Notes: generated from the letters alone by a model not told the origin. Shown: positions 1 to 9,056, counted from the stretch's first letter. The stretch: DNA of 44,960 bases from Labilithrix sp. (GCA_019637105.1 JAHBWF010000051.1:1-44960); one strand, 5' to 3'. Translations and numbers: made by a program.

Positions 1-166
1 GCCGCCGGGCGAGCACGCCCCCGCGACGTCGAAGCCGCCGCCGAGCGAGGGCGCACCGCCGAGCGAGAACACACCGCCGAGCGAGCGCGCGCCGAGCGAG
101 CGCGCGCCGAGCGAGCACGCGCCGCCGGTCCCGGCCGAGACCCACCAGCCCCGAGAGGAGCACTGA
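1..166 (+). CDS. 3' end of a gene with a Pro-Ser-Glu repeat tail (partial)
   Basis: The reading frame is open from base 2 to the TGA at 164-166, so only the last 54 residues are visible. They are low-complexity and rich in Pro, Ala, Ser and Glu, with repeated PPSExx and PSExA units, ending in a short charged tail. All repeat steps are multiples of three bases, which supports this frame as coding. The stop codon directly abuts the next start codon, and a GAGGAG ribosome-binding site for that gene lies inside these last codons, so the two genes are translationally coupled. No domain is visible and the function cannot be told. Such tails usually serve as flexible linkers or surface-exposed ends. 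Confidence 0.6.
   Translation, partial: PPGEHAPATSKPPPSEGAPPSENTPPSERAPSERAPSEHAPPVPAETHQPREEH
38..121 (+). repeat. In-frame 15/18-bp coding repeat (PPSE/PSE units)
   Basis: The core CCGAGCGAG occurs five times, first at 18-bp steps and then at 15-bp steps, encoding PPSEGA, PPSENT, PPSERA, PSERA and PSEHA. The steps keep the frame, as expected for expansion inside a coding region. Confidence 0.75.
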
Positions 167-1549
167 ATGGACGCGATCGTCGGAGTCTGGTTGACCTCGC
201 TCCTCGGAGCGGCGGCGTTCTCGGCCGCGGGGTACGTCCTCGGTCAGCGCGGCGTCTCGCTCCCGCTCCTCGGCCTGAACGCGCCCGCGCGGCCGCTCGC
301 GACCCCGTACGCCGCGCCGGCGAACGACGAGACGTCCCCGGCGACGTTGAGCTCTCCGGCGGTGGCGGGCGCGCCGGCGCCCTCGCCGGACACGATCGAG
401 ACCCCGCTGGCGATCACGGTGACGCCCGAGGCGAGCGCGACGCCGCTTGCGACACCGGCGACGACGCGAGACGCCGCCGAGGACGACGACGGACGCCCCA
501 CGCTCGTCCCCGACACCTTGACCCAAGCCGCCGTCGTCGCCGCGGCGGCCGCGACGATCCCCCCGCCCCGCACGCCGTCGATCCCGATGAGCGAGCTCGC
601 GACGGGGACGGCCGCCGAGCTCCAGGCGGCGCTCGCCAAGGCCGAGGCCGCGGCCGCGCGCGCGCGCGCCGCCGAGGCCGTGAAGGGCGAGCTCGAGCGC
701 CAGATCGAGTCGATCCGCAACGAGCTGCGCAACGAGGTCGTCGCGCGGGCGACCGCGGCGGCGCGGGCCGACGAGCTCGGCGACCGCCTCGCGAACGCCT
801 CGGAGGAGTGCGCGAGCCTGAGGCACAAGGTCTCCGTCCTCGACAAGCAGGCGAGGCAGCTGCGCGAAGCGCTCCAGGGGCGCGTCCGCGCGCTCACGAC
901 GAGCGAGTGGCACCGCCGGCGCGACCTCGAGGAGACCGAGGAGATGCGCGTCAAGCTGCGCGACGTCTACGACAAGCTCGAGCGCTCCTCGATGCCACCG
1001 GCCTCCTCGGCGAGCCTCTCGCCGCCGGCCGCGAGCGCGCCGCCCGCCGCCGTGTCGTCGCCGGGGACGAGCGACGACGTCGCCAGGCTCCGTGAGGAGA
1101 TCGCCCGCCTCTCGCTCCAGAACCGCGACCTCCGCGCGCGCGCGCTCGGGAGCCTCCCGCCGCAGCAGCGGTCGCGCCTCGATCTGGAAGACATCGACGT
1201 CGACGCCTACCGCGACCTCGTCGAGCGCGTCGGCAACGTCGCCGGCCTGAAGGCCGCCGTCCTCGCCGACGAGCTGGGCTCGCTCCTCGTCGGGTCGGGC
1301 GACCTCGCCGAGGGGATGGCGGCGTTCGGCGCGTACATCCGCGACGCGAGCTCGCGGACCGATCGGCTCCTCCCGCTCGAAGGCGTGGAGGAGGTCGGCA
1401 TCCGCGATCGCCGCGGGACGCTCCTGTCGACCCGCGTCATCTCGCACGCGGCCTCCGAGCTCTGCCTCGTCGTGCTCGGCTCGGCCGACGCGTCGCTGAT
1501 CGCCGCGAAGAACCTCGTCGAGGCGCACCTCCGGCTGCGCCGGCCCTGA
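167..1549 (+). CDS. Membrane-anchored coiled-coil protein with C-terminal roadblock/LC7-like domain
   Basis: The protein has 460 residues. Residues about 5-27 form a hydrophobic segment, probably an N-terminal membrane anchor. Residues 35-140 are a Pro/Ala/Thr-rich linker and 145-275 are heptad-like and charged, predicting a coiled coil. A second linker leads to a globular end, about 345-455, that resembles a roadblock/LC7 domain: a GLKAAVLADELGSLLV strand pair, a helix, then VGIRDRRGTLLSTRVI and LCLVVLG strands. In bacteria this family includes MglB, which regulates the small GTPase MglA. The start is set by the abutting upstream stop (TGAATG) and a GAGGAG site seven bases upstream. A role as an inner-membrane polarity or GTPase-regulating scaffold is inference. 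No MglA-like GTPase is present in the window. Confidence 0.7.
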   Translation: MDAIVGVWLTSLLGAAAFSAAGYVLGQRGVSLPLLGLNAPARPLATPYAAPANDETSPATLSSPAVAGAPAPSPDTIETPLAITVTPEASATPLATPATTRDAAEDDDGRPTLVPDTLTQAAVVAAAAATIPPPRTPSIPMSELATGTAAELQAALAKAEAAAARARAAEAVKGELERQIESIRNELRNEVVARATAAARADELGDRLANASEECASLRHKVSVLDKQARQLREALQGRVRALTTSEWHRRRDLEETEEMRVKLRDVYDKLERSSMPPASSASLSPPAASAPPAAVSSPGTSDDVARLREEIARLSLQNRDLRARALGSLPPQQRSRLDLEDIDVDAYRDLVERVGNVAGLKAAVLADELGSLLVGSGDLAEGMAAFGAYIRDASSRTDRLLPLEGVEEVGIRDRRGTLLSTRVISHAASELCLVVLGSADASLIAAKNLVEAHLRLRRP

Positions 1550-1636
1550 GCCGCCGGCTCGGTCCCGCGCTGCGGCACGCGCGCTGCAGCTGACCCCTCT
1601 CGAACCCGTCGCATCTGCGAGAGGAGCGTCAACACC

Positions 1637-1831
1637 ATGACCACGACCAAGTCGCATCGCCGCCTCGACCTCGTCATCTGGATCGCCGTCGTGTGCCTGC
1701 TGGCCGGCACGGTCAGCTGCTTCGGCTACGCGGGGATGCAGCTCGCCCCCGACGGCCGTCCGTCACGTCAGGGCGGTGACGCCCCCGCGCTCAAGCTCCG
1801 CTCCCCCGTCTCGTTCGAGCGGACGCGCTGA
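1637..1831 (+). CDS. Small single-pass membrane protein
   Basis: The product has 64 residues with a basic N-terminus (KSHRR) and one hydrophobic segment at about 12-33 containing a Cys, followed by a short polar tail. A good GAGGAG site (1621-1626) lies ten bases before the ATG. It follows the LC7-domain gene on the same strand after 87 bases and could be co-transcribed with it. There is no recognisable family. The Cys in a VSC context might suggest a lipoprotein signal, but the lipobox is poor and a plain membrane anchor is more likely. Confidence 0.5.
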   Translation: MTTTKSHRRLDLVIWIAVVCLLAGTVSCFGYAGMQLAPDGRPSRQGGDAPALKLRSPVSFERTR

Positions 1832-1836
1832 CCGAG

Positions 1837-1868
1837 GCGGCGTATCCGGATCCGGATCCGTACGCCGC
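1837..1868. terminator. Inverted repeat between convergent genes
   Basis: Arms GCGGCGTA (1837-1844) and TACGCCGC (1861-1868) are perfect complements around a 16-base centre made of GGATCC repeats. It sits between the stops of the small membrane protein gene and tamB, so it could end transcription from both sides. There is no T-tract, which is common in very GC-rich genomes. Confidence 0.35.
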
Positions 1869-1924
1869 GGCGCCGTTCCCCGATCCGCGCCCTTCGCTCC
1901 GGGACCGCGCGACCGAGCCCGCGC

Positions 1925-4900
1925 TCAGTCGAACTCGATGCGCCAGCGGAAGTCGAGGCCGAAGTTGCCGACCGAGCCCGACGAGACGGTGCTGATGTTG
2001 TCGTACGACGTCTGCACGCTGAGCGGCCGGCTCAGGCGCCACTCCACGTTGGAGCGGAGCTGGCGGTCCTCGGTCAGGCCCGTCGAGACGTTCGCGCGGA
2101 CGTTGTCGGTCAGGCGACGTCCCAGCGTGACCTGCGGCTCGGTGCGGCCGGTGCGCGGCGAGTACGCGCTGCCGAAGCGGAAGTCGTCGATCACCGGGAT
2201 GACCGTCTTCACGGCGCGGTCGGCGCCGCTCACCGTGCCGATCGCCTCGAAGGCCGCGCTCGCGTAGACGGAGCCCGAACGGACCTGGTCGACCTCGGCG
2301 CGCGTGAGCCCGATGGTCAGGAGGAAGAAGATGTCCTCGCGGCTGAGCGCCGGATCGCTCGTCATGTCGACGTGGAGGTCCTCCGTGTCGCCGTAGGCGT
2401 GCAGCGTGATCCGCCAGAGGCCGCCGCCGCGGCCGCCGCTCGAGATGTTGCCGGAGGTGACGCCCGCGCCGCCGGTGGTGTTCGCCGCGCCGGAGCTCGC
2501 GCTCGACACGGTGTTGTTGTAGCGCCGGTACTCCGTCACGCCCGTGATGTCGACGTGGGGCACCACGCGCGTCGGATCGTCGAAGCGGATCGACCCCTTC
2601 TGCACCTCGAAGTCGTTGGCGAAGACGCGGAAGCGGCCGCCCGGCATCGTGGCGAGCTCGCCGCGCAGGCCGATGCGCTGGTTCGTCCCCGTGACGTGGA
2701 TGCCGCGCGGATCGATGGCGAGCTTCGCGTCGACGAGGTTGTTGTGGATCTGGAGCGGCGCGCGCGAGCGGACGTCGACGCCGAACGCGACCGCGTCGGC
2801 CGACGGATCGTACGCCTCGACGATCGTGCGCTTGGCGCCGCCCTTGAAGCCGGTGAGATCGAGCGTGACCGGACGCGTGTACTCGAACTGGGTGATCGAC
2901 ACCTCGCCGCCGACGAACGGCAGGCGCCCGTGCGCCGACGGCGCGGCCGGGTTCACCGTGACCTCGAGATCGGCGTCGAGCGTGGCGCGGACGCCGTCGA
3001 CGGGCGCGACGTAGAGCTGGCGCCCCACGACCGTCGCTCGGGCGACGCCGAGCTGCCCGCCCTTGAGCGGCATGTGGGCCGTCATGGCGACGTCACCGCC
3101 GAGGAAGTGACCGACCGCGCGCGTGATCCGCGCCTCCGTCTCGTCGGCCTCGACGTCGACCTCGACGTCGGTGATCCCGCCGGGCAGCCCCTTGACGCCG
3201 AACTCCCCGCCCCGCACCTTGAGGCGCCCGTCGAGGTCGGGCTCGGTCGGGCGCCCCGAGACCTTCACCGACCCGGTCAGCGTGCCGACGGCGCGCGTCA
3301 TCTTCGGGACGACGCCGACGAGGATCCCGAGATCGATCGGCGACAGCGTCGCCTCGAGGCTCAGGTCGCCTCCGCGCGTCACCTTCCGCACCTCACCGCT
3401 CACGGCGAACGAGCCCTTGAGCCCGTTCGGCGTCGCGAGATCGAAGGTCACCTTCGGGAAGGAGATCCTGTCGTCCGCGAGCGCGAAGACGGCCTCCTTG
3501 TCGCGGAGCTCGATCTTCTGGCCGCCGCGGTTCACCCGCAGCGTCTTCGGCGAGAAGCGGACCTTCGCCCGCGCGAGATCGTCCGTCGCGATGCGGTCGA
3601 GCGCGATCTCCCCGGTCAGCTCGCCGCCGAGCGGCGTCGCCGGCGGCGCGGTCGGATCGTCGTTCGCCGTGAGGATCTTCCCGATCGGACCGAGGTCGAA
3701 GCGGTCGAGCGCGACCTTGCCCGTGATCACGGGCGCCTTCTGCCGCGTGGCGACGACGTCCTCGAGCCGCACCTGGCCGCCGAAGAGCGCGCCGGAGACT
3801 CGGTACTCGCCCTGCGAGGACGTGTCCTTGAGGTACGCCTCCTTGTTGAAGGGCGCGCCGATCGGCGCGCCGCACGGCGTCTTGCCGATCGGCTTGTCCG
3901 CCCCGGGCCGCTGGGTCATCGCGACGTGCAGGTCCGAGCCGCCGAACGCCGCCCCCATGACGCGGATCGGCGTGACGTTCACGTCCGCCTCGATGTCGAA
4001 GGCGCTGAGCTTCCCGCCGATGCGCGCCACCCCCGACGCGGCGCCCTCGATCTTCTTCGCCGCGGGCCCGAGGAGATCGGTGCGCGCCAGCGGGAAGCCC
4101 TGGACGACGAGGCTGCCGCGCATGTCCCCGCCGCGATGGACCGCGAGCGAGCCGAGCACGGAGCCGACCCGCTCGCCGCCGCGCGAGCGCGCGCCGTCGG
4201 GGCCGTGGCTCTCCTTCCTCACCTTCGTGAGGGAGAGCGACCGGACGTCGATCTCGGCGCCGTCGATCCCGGCGAGGCGATCGACCCAGCGGTACTCGAA
4301 GTCGGCGTGCCCCTCGTCGAACCGCTCGCCGAGCAGGTTCAGGCCGCGCGCGTTCGTCGACGCCGTCACGCTGAGGAAGCCGCCCTTGCAGACGTCCTCC
4401 GGCCCGCCGAGCGCCAGGTGGATGCGCGCCGTCGTCTCGAGGTCGCCGTCGATCTCGGCGAAGCGCGGGTCCTCGTCGAGGCGGAACATCGAGAAGAAGT
4501 CGCGAACGTTGAGGCCCTTCGACGACACCTGCCCGTCCAGCCGCATGTTCGCCGGCTTATTGAAGTCGAGGCGCCCCGTCGACATCTCGTAGGTGCTCTT
4601 GCCCTTCTGCGCCTTCGCGTCGGTGATGTCGACGGTCAGGTTCGAGATCTCCGACACGACGTGGGCCTGCGTCACGTTCCCGAACGGGATGTCACCGATG
4701 ACGAAGTCCTTGATCGTGGTGTCGCCCACGAGCTTCGGGCTGCCGACGTCGCCGCTGACGGTGACCTTGGGCTCGGCGACGCCGGCCATCACGACCGAGC
4801 CGAGCGGCGAGATTTCGCTGAGGTCGATCTTCCCTCCTCCGACCTCGACGCGGAGCTCGTCGTGGTAGCCGATCATGACCGTGACGTTGTTGACGACGCT

Positions 4901-6442
4901 CTTCGGCGTGGTCACCGTCATGTTCGCGAACTCGAAGCCCTTCGGGCGCACCGCGAGCTTGCCGTTGAGCGCGGCGTCGCGCACGCCGATGACGCGCCCC
5001 CGCGCCGGATCTTTGGCGGGTTTGTCGAAGATCGTGAAGTCGTACGTCCTGCCCGTGAGGTCGCCGTCGAGCTTCAGGGGCTCGGCGGTGCCGCGGACGT
5101 CGGAGACCCGGACGTCGCGGATGTCCCACGCCACGAACGGACGCGGGTGCACGCGGAAATCGCGGAGGAGCGAGGTGAAGTTCGCGTTCTTGATGTCGAC
5201 GCTGCCGACCTTGATCGGGATCCCCTTCTCGAATGGGCGCACCTCGACGTCGCGGATCTCGGTGACGCTGTCGGCGATGTCGAGCTTCGTGATCGGCACG
5301 GACACGACCCCTCGTCGCACCGCGACCTCGCTGGTCACGGTCTTGGCGAAGTTGAAGCGCGCGACGCGGACGTCGTGCGCCTCGAGGCGCCCGGCGAGGT
5401 CCGGGATGGGGGTCTCGGGCGTGTAGCGGAGCTCGACGTCGACGCCGGCCCAGCCCTCGGTGATCGGCGCCCCCGGCCCGGTGCGCCCGACGAGCGGGAT
5501 CGGGGCGCGCGCCTTGACGTGGCCCTCGAAGTTCGGGACCTCGTCCTTGGACCTCGGGAACGTGACGGCGAAGTGGCCGAGCCCGAGCTCGACGTAGCGG
5601 TAGTCGGTCTTCGGCAGATCGCAGCCGAGGTGCGTGTCCGCGGCGGGATCCATGTCGGCGGCGCCGTGCGCCTCGAAGCGACGGACGAGGACGCGCTTGT
5701 CCTCGACGCGCGCGCGGCCGTCGACGCGACAGAGCGTGTCGTCGTCGACCGCGATCACGGCGGGCGCGTCGGCCGTGGCCGGCTGGACCGTGCGGACGAT
5801 CCGCGTCCTCGCCTCGCCCACGCGGAGCGCGATCTCGAACGCGTCGCCGCCCTCCCCGTCGTCGTCGACCGTGACGTCGGCGTCGATCTCGCGCGCCACG
5901 ACGCGCGTGCCGTCGATCGTGAGGTCCACCTCCGCCTCGCTCGTCGAGACGACGGAGAACGGCGCCCTCGTCTTCTTCTCCGACTTGGGCGTCTCGGGGA
6001 GATCGAGCGCGAGGTTCTTCAGCTTGCCGTCCTCGAGGACGACGCGCGCCTTCGGCTGGTCGATCTCGATCTCGTCGATGACGACCTTGCCGGCGAGGAG
6101 CCCGAAGATCTTCGGCTTCGCGGTCGCGCGCTTCGCCGTCAAGAACGGCGTCCCCTGGTCGCTCGCCTCGACCCGGATGTCCGCGAGCGAGACGCTGAGC
6201 GGCCACACGCGCAGGTCGAGCTCGTAGCGCGCGTCGACCCCGAAGCCCGCGAGGAGCGCGCGCGTCTCGCGGGTCGCGACTCCGCGCGCCCACGACGTCC
6301 GCGCGAGCAGACCGACGGCGACGGGCACGAGCCCGCACGTCGCGAAGACGACGCAGAGGACCCGGCACACCAGGCGCACCCAGTCGCGGCGCTTGGTGCG
6401 CCGTACGGGAGGCAGCTGGGTGCTCGAGCTTCGCGCTTCCAT
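1925..6442 (-). CDS. tamB: Translocation and assembly module protein TamB (DUF490/AsmA-like)
   Basis: The protein has 1505 residues, slightly longer than the roughly 1260 of E. coli TamB. A basic N-terminus leads into one membrane segment at about 24-46. A very long stretch of repeated beta-strand segments follows, as in the AsmA/TamB/VPS13-like lipid-transfer fold. The last 300 residues form the conserved DUF490 region: LSREDIFFLLTIGLTRAEV, then VIDDFRFGSAYSPRTGRTEPQVTLGRRL, ending in alternating strands and a terminal aromatic-rich strand with Phe-Asp. TamB is anchored in the inner membrane, spans the periplasm and helps move phospholipids or outer-membrane proteins. The partner tamA (Omp85) is not next to it here. 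A TATGCT box on the minus strand at 6513-6518 may be its promoter, giving a leader of about 60-65 bases. Confidence 0.88.
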   Translation of the reverse strand: MEARSSSTQLPPVRRTKRRDWVRLVCRVLCVVFATCGLVPVAVGLLARTSWARGVATRETRALLAGFGVDARYELDLRVWPLSVSLADIRVEASDQGTPFLTAKRATAKPKIFGLLAGKVVIDEIEIDQPKARVVLEDGKLKNLALDLPETPKSEKKTRAPFSVVSTSEAEVDLTIDGTRVVAREIDADVTVDDDGEGGDAFEIALRVGEARTRIVRTVQPATADAPAVIAVDDDTLCRVDGRARVEDKRVLVRRFEAHGAADMDPAADTHLGCDLPKTDYRYVELGLGHFAVTFPRSKDEVPNFEGHVKARAPIPLVGRTGPGAPITEGWAGVDVELRYTPETPIPDLAGRLEAHDVRVARFNFAKTVTSEVAVRRGVVSVPITKLDIADSVTEIRDVEVRPFEKGIPIKVGSVDIKNANFTSLLRDFRVHPRPFVAWDIRDVRVSDVRGTAEPLKLDGDLTGRTYDFTIFDKPAKDPARGRVIGVRDAALNGKLAVRPKGFEFANMTVTTPKSVVNNVTVMIGYHDELRVEVGGGKIDLSEISPLGSVVMAGVAEPKVTVSGDVGSPKLVGDTTIKDFVIGDIPFGNVTQAHVVSEISNLTVDITDAKAQKGKSTYEMSTGRLDFNKPANMRLDGQVSSKGLNVRDFFSMFRLDEDPRFAEIDGDLETTARIHLALGGPEDVCKGGFLSVTASTNARGLNLLGERFDEGHADFEYRWVDRLAGIDGAEIDVRSLSLTKVRKESHGPDGARSRGGERVGSVLGSLAVHRGGDMRGSLVVQGFPLARTDLLGPAAKKIEGAASGVARIGGKLSAFDIEADVNVTPIRVMGAAFGGSDLHVAMTQRPGADKPIGKTPCGAPIGAPFNKEAYLKDTSSQGEYRVSGALFGGQVRLEDVVATRQKAPVITGKVALDRFDLGPIGKILTANDDPTAPPATPLGGELTGEIALDRIATDDLARAKVRFSPKTLRVNRGGQKIELRDKEAVFALADDRISFPKVTFDLATPNGLKGSFAVSGEVRKVTRGGDLSLEATLSPIDLGILVGVVPKMTRAVGTLTGSVKVSGRPTEPDLDGRLKVRGGEFGVKGLPGGITDVEVDVEADETEARITRAVGHFLGGDVAMTAHMPLKGGQLGVARATVVGRQLYVAPVDGVRATLDADLEVTVNPAAPSAHGRLPFVGGEVSITQFEYTRPVTLDLTGFKGGAKRTIVEAYDPSADAVAFGVDVRSRAPLQIHNNLVDAKLAIDPRGIHVTGTNQRIGLRGELATMPGGRFRVFANDFEVQKGSIRFDDPTRVVPHVDITGVTEYRRYNNTVSSASSGAANTTGGAGVTSGNISSGGRGGGLWRITLHAYGDTEDLHVDMTSDPALSREDIFFLLTIGLTRAEVDQVRSGSVYASAAFEAIGTVSGADRAVKTVIPVIDDFRFGSAYSPRTGRTEPQVTLGRRLTDNVRANVSTGLTEDRQLRSNVEWRLSRPLSVQTSYDNISTVSSGSVGNFGLDFRWRIEFD

Positions 6443-6512
6443 CGCTGGGGGTCGGGGCCAGCCTCTTCAGATGAAGATGGCCGCCCTGGCGTTTGACGGA
6501 TCCGGATCCTCG

Positions 6513-6518
6513 AGCATA
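6513..6518 (-). promoter_or_regulatory. Candidate -10 box for tamB
   Basis: TATGCT on the minus strand, about 70 bases before the tamB start, in otherwise GC-rich DNA. No convincing -35 is seen. Confidence 0.3.
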
Positions 6519-6627
6519 GCGGGCCACCCCCTCCGCCCCCAGTTTGCTGCGCGGTTCTGAGCCTTTGCGCAGTATCGACGCGGCCGTGAGGCTGGGCCTC
6601 GGGGTGGGGAAGCCCGGCCGATCGTGC

Positions 6628-6633
6628 TAGCTC
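6628..6633 (+). promoter_or_regulatory. Candidate extended -10 box (TGC-TAGCTC) for trmH
   Basis: TGC precedes TAGCTC, which ends 10 bases before the trmH ATG. It belongs to the recurring short-leader pattern in this window. Confidence 0.35.
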
Positions 6634-6643
6634 AGGGCCCGAG

Positions 6644-7345
6644 ATGCGGCGCCACAGCGAAGGGGTGCTCCCCGGGAGCCAGGTCGTCCCGTCGCTCATC
6701 GCCAAGGTCGAGCGGCAGGACCCGGAGCGGGTGATCGCCCTGCTTGAGCCGCTCGTCCTGGAGCGCCGCCGCCGGCGGCTCCTCTCGGTCATCGAGGCGC
6801 GGCTCGACAGCGTCCAGGTCGTCTTCGACGCGCCGCACGATCCTCACAACGGCGCCGCGGTGGTGCGGTCCTGCGAGGCCTTCGGCGTCCAGCGGATCAA
6901 CGTCGTCGAGCGGAAGGAGCCCTTCCTCCTCGCGCCGTCGGTGTCGCGCGGATCGGAGAAGTGGGTGGACCTCCGCCGCTGGCGGCGTTCGGACGAGGCG
7001 ATCACGGCGCTGCGCGGAGAAGGCTACGAGCTGGTCGGCGCCCACGCCGAGGGCGAGCTCGCGCCGGAGGACCTCGCGTCGATCCCGCGCCTCGCCGTCG
7101 TCCTCGGCAACGAGCGCGACGGGATCGCCGAGGACCTCGCGCGGGCCTGCACGCGCAGCGTCCGCGTGCCGATGCGCGGCTTCGTCGAGAGCCTGAACGT
7201 CTCCGTGGTGGCGGCGATCCTGCTCGCGTCGGCCACCGCGTCGCGGCCAGGGGACCTGCCCGAGCCGGAGCGGCGGAGGCTCTACGCGCGCGGCCTCTAT
7301 CTCTCCGTGGACAAGGCCGACGAGGTCCTCGCGCACTCCGACTGA
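6644..7345 (+). CDS. trmH: tRNA (guanosine-2'-O-)-methyltransferase TrmH, SPOUT family
   Basis: The protein has 233 residues, the usual size for TrmH. It carries the three SpoU/TrmH motifs: motif 1 N69-R75 within DPHNGAAVVRSCEAFG, motif 2 VVLGNERDGI (about 152-161), and motif 3 VPMRGFVESLNVSVVAA (about 175-191), which form the trefoil knot that binds S-adenosylmethionine. E157 in motif 2 and the SLN triplet in motif 3 are the typical family residues. TrmH methylates the ribose of G18 in the D-loop of tRNA. Other SPOUT rRNA methylases are possible, but the PMRGFVESLNVSV signature and the length fit TrmH best. The gene is divergent from tamB. Confidence 0.88.
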   Translation: MRRHSEGVLPGSQVVPSLIAKVERQDPERVIALLEPLVLERRRRRLLSVIEARLDSVQVVFDAPHDPHNGAAVVRSCEAFGVQRINVVERKEPFLLAPSVSRGSEKWVDLRRWRRSDEAITALRGEGYELVGAHAEGELAPEDLASIPRLAVVLGNERDGIAEDLARACTRSVRVPMRGFVESLNVSVVAAILLASATASRPGDLPEPERRRLYARGLYLSVDKADEVLAHSD

Positions 7346-7433
7346 CTCGCTCGAGGCGCGCGCGTCCGACGACGCGTCGCGGCGCCGGCGCGCCGCCCGC
7401 GCGTGGGCGCTTTACGCGCGCGCGCGCGAGCGG

Positions 7434-7439
7434 TAGCAG
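7434..7439 (+). promoter_or_regulatory. Candidate -10 box (TAGCAG) for the aminotransferase gene
   Basis: The only TA-containing hexamer close to the start, ending seven bases before the ATG at 7447. No ribosome-binding site lies between. Confidence 0.3.
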
Positions 7440-7446
7440 GCTGGGC

Positions 7447-8652
7447 ATGCTCCACGTCATTCCGTCTCACCAGGGCCGTCCGTCCGACGACCCGATCTTC
7501 GCGCTCAACAAAGAAGCCGTGGCGCGGAAGGGCAAGGGCGAGGCGGTCGTGAACGGGACCGTGGGCGCGCTGCTCCACGACGACGGCACGCTCGCGATCC
7601 TCCCGACCGCGGCCCGCGCGGTCCGCGAGGTGCCGGCCGAGGAGTGGGCGCCGTACGCGCCGATCGCCGGCTCGACCGATTTCCTCGCCGCCGTCGTCGC
7701 GGACGTCTTCAAGGACGAGCCCGAGATGCGCGCCTCGGCCGTCGCGGCCGCGACGCCGGGCGGTACGGGCGCGCTCCGCCACGCGATCGCGAACTACCTC
7801 GAGCCCGGGCAGTCGCTGCTGACGACGAGCTACTTCTGGGGTCCGTACCAGACGCTCTGCGACGAGGGCGATCGCAAGGTGTCGACGTTCTCGATGTTCG
7901 CCGCCGACGGCTCGATGGACGTGGCCGCGCTCGATCGCGCGCTCGCGGCGCACGTCGCCGAGCAGAAGCGCGTCCTTCTCTTCCTCAACGACCCCTGCCA
8001 CAACCCCACCGGCTACTCGATGCGCGCCGAGGAGTGGCGCGCGGTCGTCGAGCGGCTCCTGGCGCACGCGAGCGCGGCGCCGATCACGCTCCTCGTCGAC
8101 ATGGCGTACTTCGCCTACAACGCGAACGATCCGCGCGCCTTCTTGAAGGAGCTCCGGCCGCTGCTCGGGAAGGTCGGGCTCGTCTTCGCGTGGAGCGCGT
8201 CGAAGACGTACACGCACTACGGCCTCCGCGTCGGCGCGATCATCGCCTGCGTGCCGGACGCCGCGGAGCGCACCGCGACCGAGGCGGCGCTCTCGTACTC
8301 GTGCCGCGGCACGTGGTCGAACTGCACGCGCGGCGGCATGCGCGCGATCACCCGGCTGCTCACCGATCCGGGGCTCGCGGCGGCGTGCGATCGGGAGCGC
8401 GACGAGCTGAAGGCGCTCCTCGGCGCGCGCGTGGCGGCGTTCAACGAGCTCGCGCCGAGGCGCTCGCTGCGTTACCCGCGCTACGAGGGGGGGTTCTTCG
8501 TCACCGTCTTCGCCGACGACGCCCACGAGCGCGCCGGGCGGATGAAGGACAAAGGCGTCTTCGTCGTACCGCAGAAGGGCGCCCTCCGGGTGGCCCTCTG
8601 CTCGGTGGCCGCGAAGGACGTCGAGCGCCTCGTCGACGCCCTCGCGCTCTGA
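7447..8652 (+). CDS. Class I aminotransferase (aspartate/aromatic type)
   Basis: The protein has 401 residues, typical of the aspartate/tyrosine aminotransferase group. It is a PLP enzyme that would move the amino group between an amino acid and a 2-oxo acid. Visible fold-type I landmarks are the TPGGTGAL cofactor-phosphate loop (about 103-110), NDPCHNPTGY (181-190), D218 in LVDMAYFAY, the Schiff-base lysine K253 in SASKTYTHYGLR with the phosphate-binding R261, and the C-terminal arginine R381 expected to hold the substrate carboxylate. The NPTG and SxSKxxxxxGxR spacing fits the AspC/TyrB branch rather than the large Ibeta or Igamma groups. The frame stays open upstream without a start that fits, and the ATG at 7447 matches the family N-terminus. 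The exact substrate (aspartate or aromatic) cannot be fixed from sequence. Confidence 0.85.
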   Translation: MLHVIPSHQGRPSDDPIFALNKEAVARKGKGEAVVNGTVGALLHDDGTLAILPTAARAVREVPAEEWAPYAPIAGSTDFLAAVVADVFKDEPEMRASAVAAATPGGTGALRHAIANYLEPGQSLLTTSYFWGPYQTLCDEGDRKVSTFSMFAADGSMDVAALDRALAAHVAEQKRVLLFLNDPCHNPTGYSMRAEEWRAVVERLLAHASAAPITLLVDMAYFAYNANDPRAFLKELRPLLGKVGLVFAWSASKTYTHYGLRVGAIIACVPDAAERTATEAALSYSCRGTWSNCTRGGMRAITRLLTDPGLAAACDRERDELKALLGARVAAFNELAPRRSLRYPRYEGGFFVTVFADDAHERAGRMKDKGVFVVPQKGALRVALCSVAAKDVERLVDALAL

Positions 8653-8709
8653 CCGCCCTCCCCGCTCACGACACGCCGATCGGGGCTCGCCAGCGCCGCA
8701 TGGGCTCCT

Positions 8710-8715
8710 TATGCT
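8710..8715 (+). promoter_or_regulatory. Candidate -10 box (TATGCT) for grxC
   Basis: TATGCT ends 11 bases before the grxC ATG, implying a 5' leader of only a few bases. No clear -35 is seen. Confidence 0.45.
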
Positions 8716-8726
8716 TGTGGGCGACC

Positions 8727-8981
8727 ATGAAGGCCGTCCGCCTGTACACGACCCGGATCTGCCCCTACTGCATCCGCGCCAAGCTCCTGCTCCAGGGCCG
8801 CGGCATCGCGTTCGAGGAGATCGACGTCTCGAGCGATCCGGAGAAACGCGCCTGGCTCGTCGAGACGACGGGACGGCGCACGGTGCCGCAGATCTTCATC
8901 GGCGACGAGCCGATCGGCGGCTTCGACGAGCTGCGCGCGCTCGACCTGTCCGGCGAGCTCGACAAGAAGCTCGCGGCCTGA
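8727..8981 (+). CDS. grxC: Glutaredoxin 3-type
   Basis: The product has 84 residues, the normal size of a bacterial class I glutaredoxin (E. coli Grx3 is about 83). The dithiol active site CPYC is at 12-15, the cis-proline motif TVPQIFI at 52-58 and the glutathione-binding GGFDEL at 64-69. It would reduce protein disulfides or glutathione mixed disulfides in the cytoplasm using glutathione. The ATG at 8727 begins the beta1 strand (KAVRLYTT) exactly where the family starts. The sequence between the aminotransferase stop and this ATG contains the TATGCT box and no Shine-Dalgarno sequence. Confidence 0.92.
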   Translation: MKAVRLYTTRICPYCIRAKLLLQGRGIAFEEIDVSSDPEKRAWLVETTGRRTVPQIFIGDEPIGGFDELRALDLSGELDKKLAA

Positions 8982-9056
8982 TCGCGCTCGCGGACGCCGC
9001 AGCGATCGCTTCGATCGGGACCGACGGACGAGCTTGACCACGCCGTCCGCGGCGGG

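Noticed and set aside
2372-6496. Long plus-strand open frame opposite tamB
   Set aside because: It is an Arg/Asp/Val-rich shadow frame typical of GC-rich DNA, with no domains; the minus-strand product is clearly TamB.
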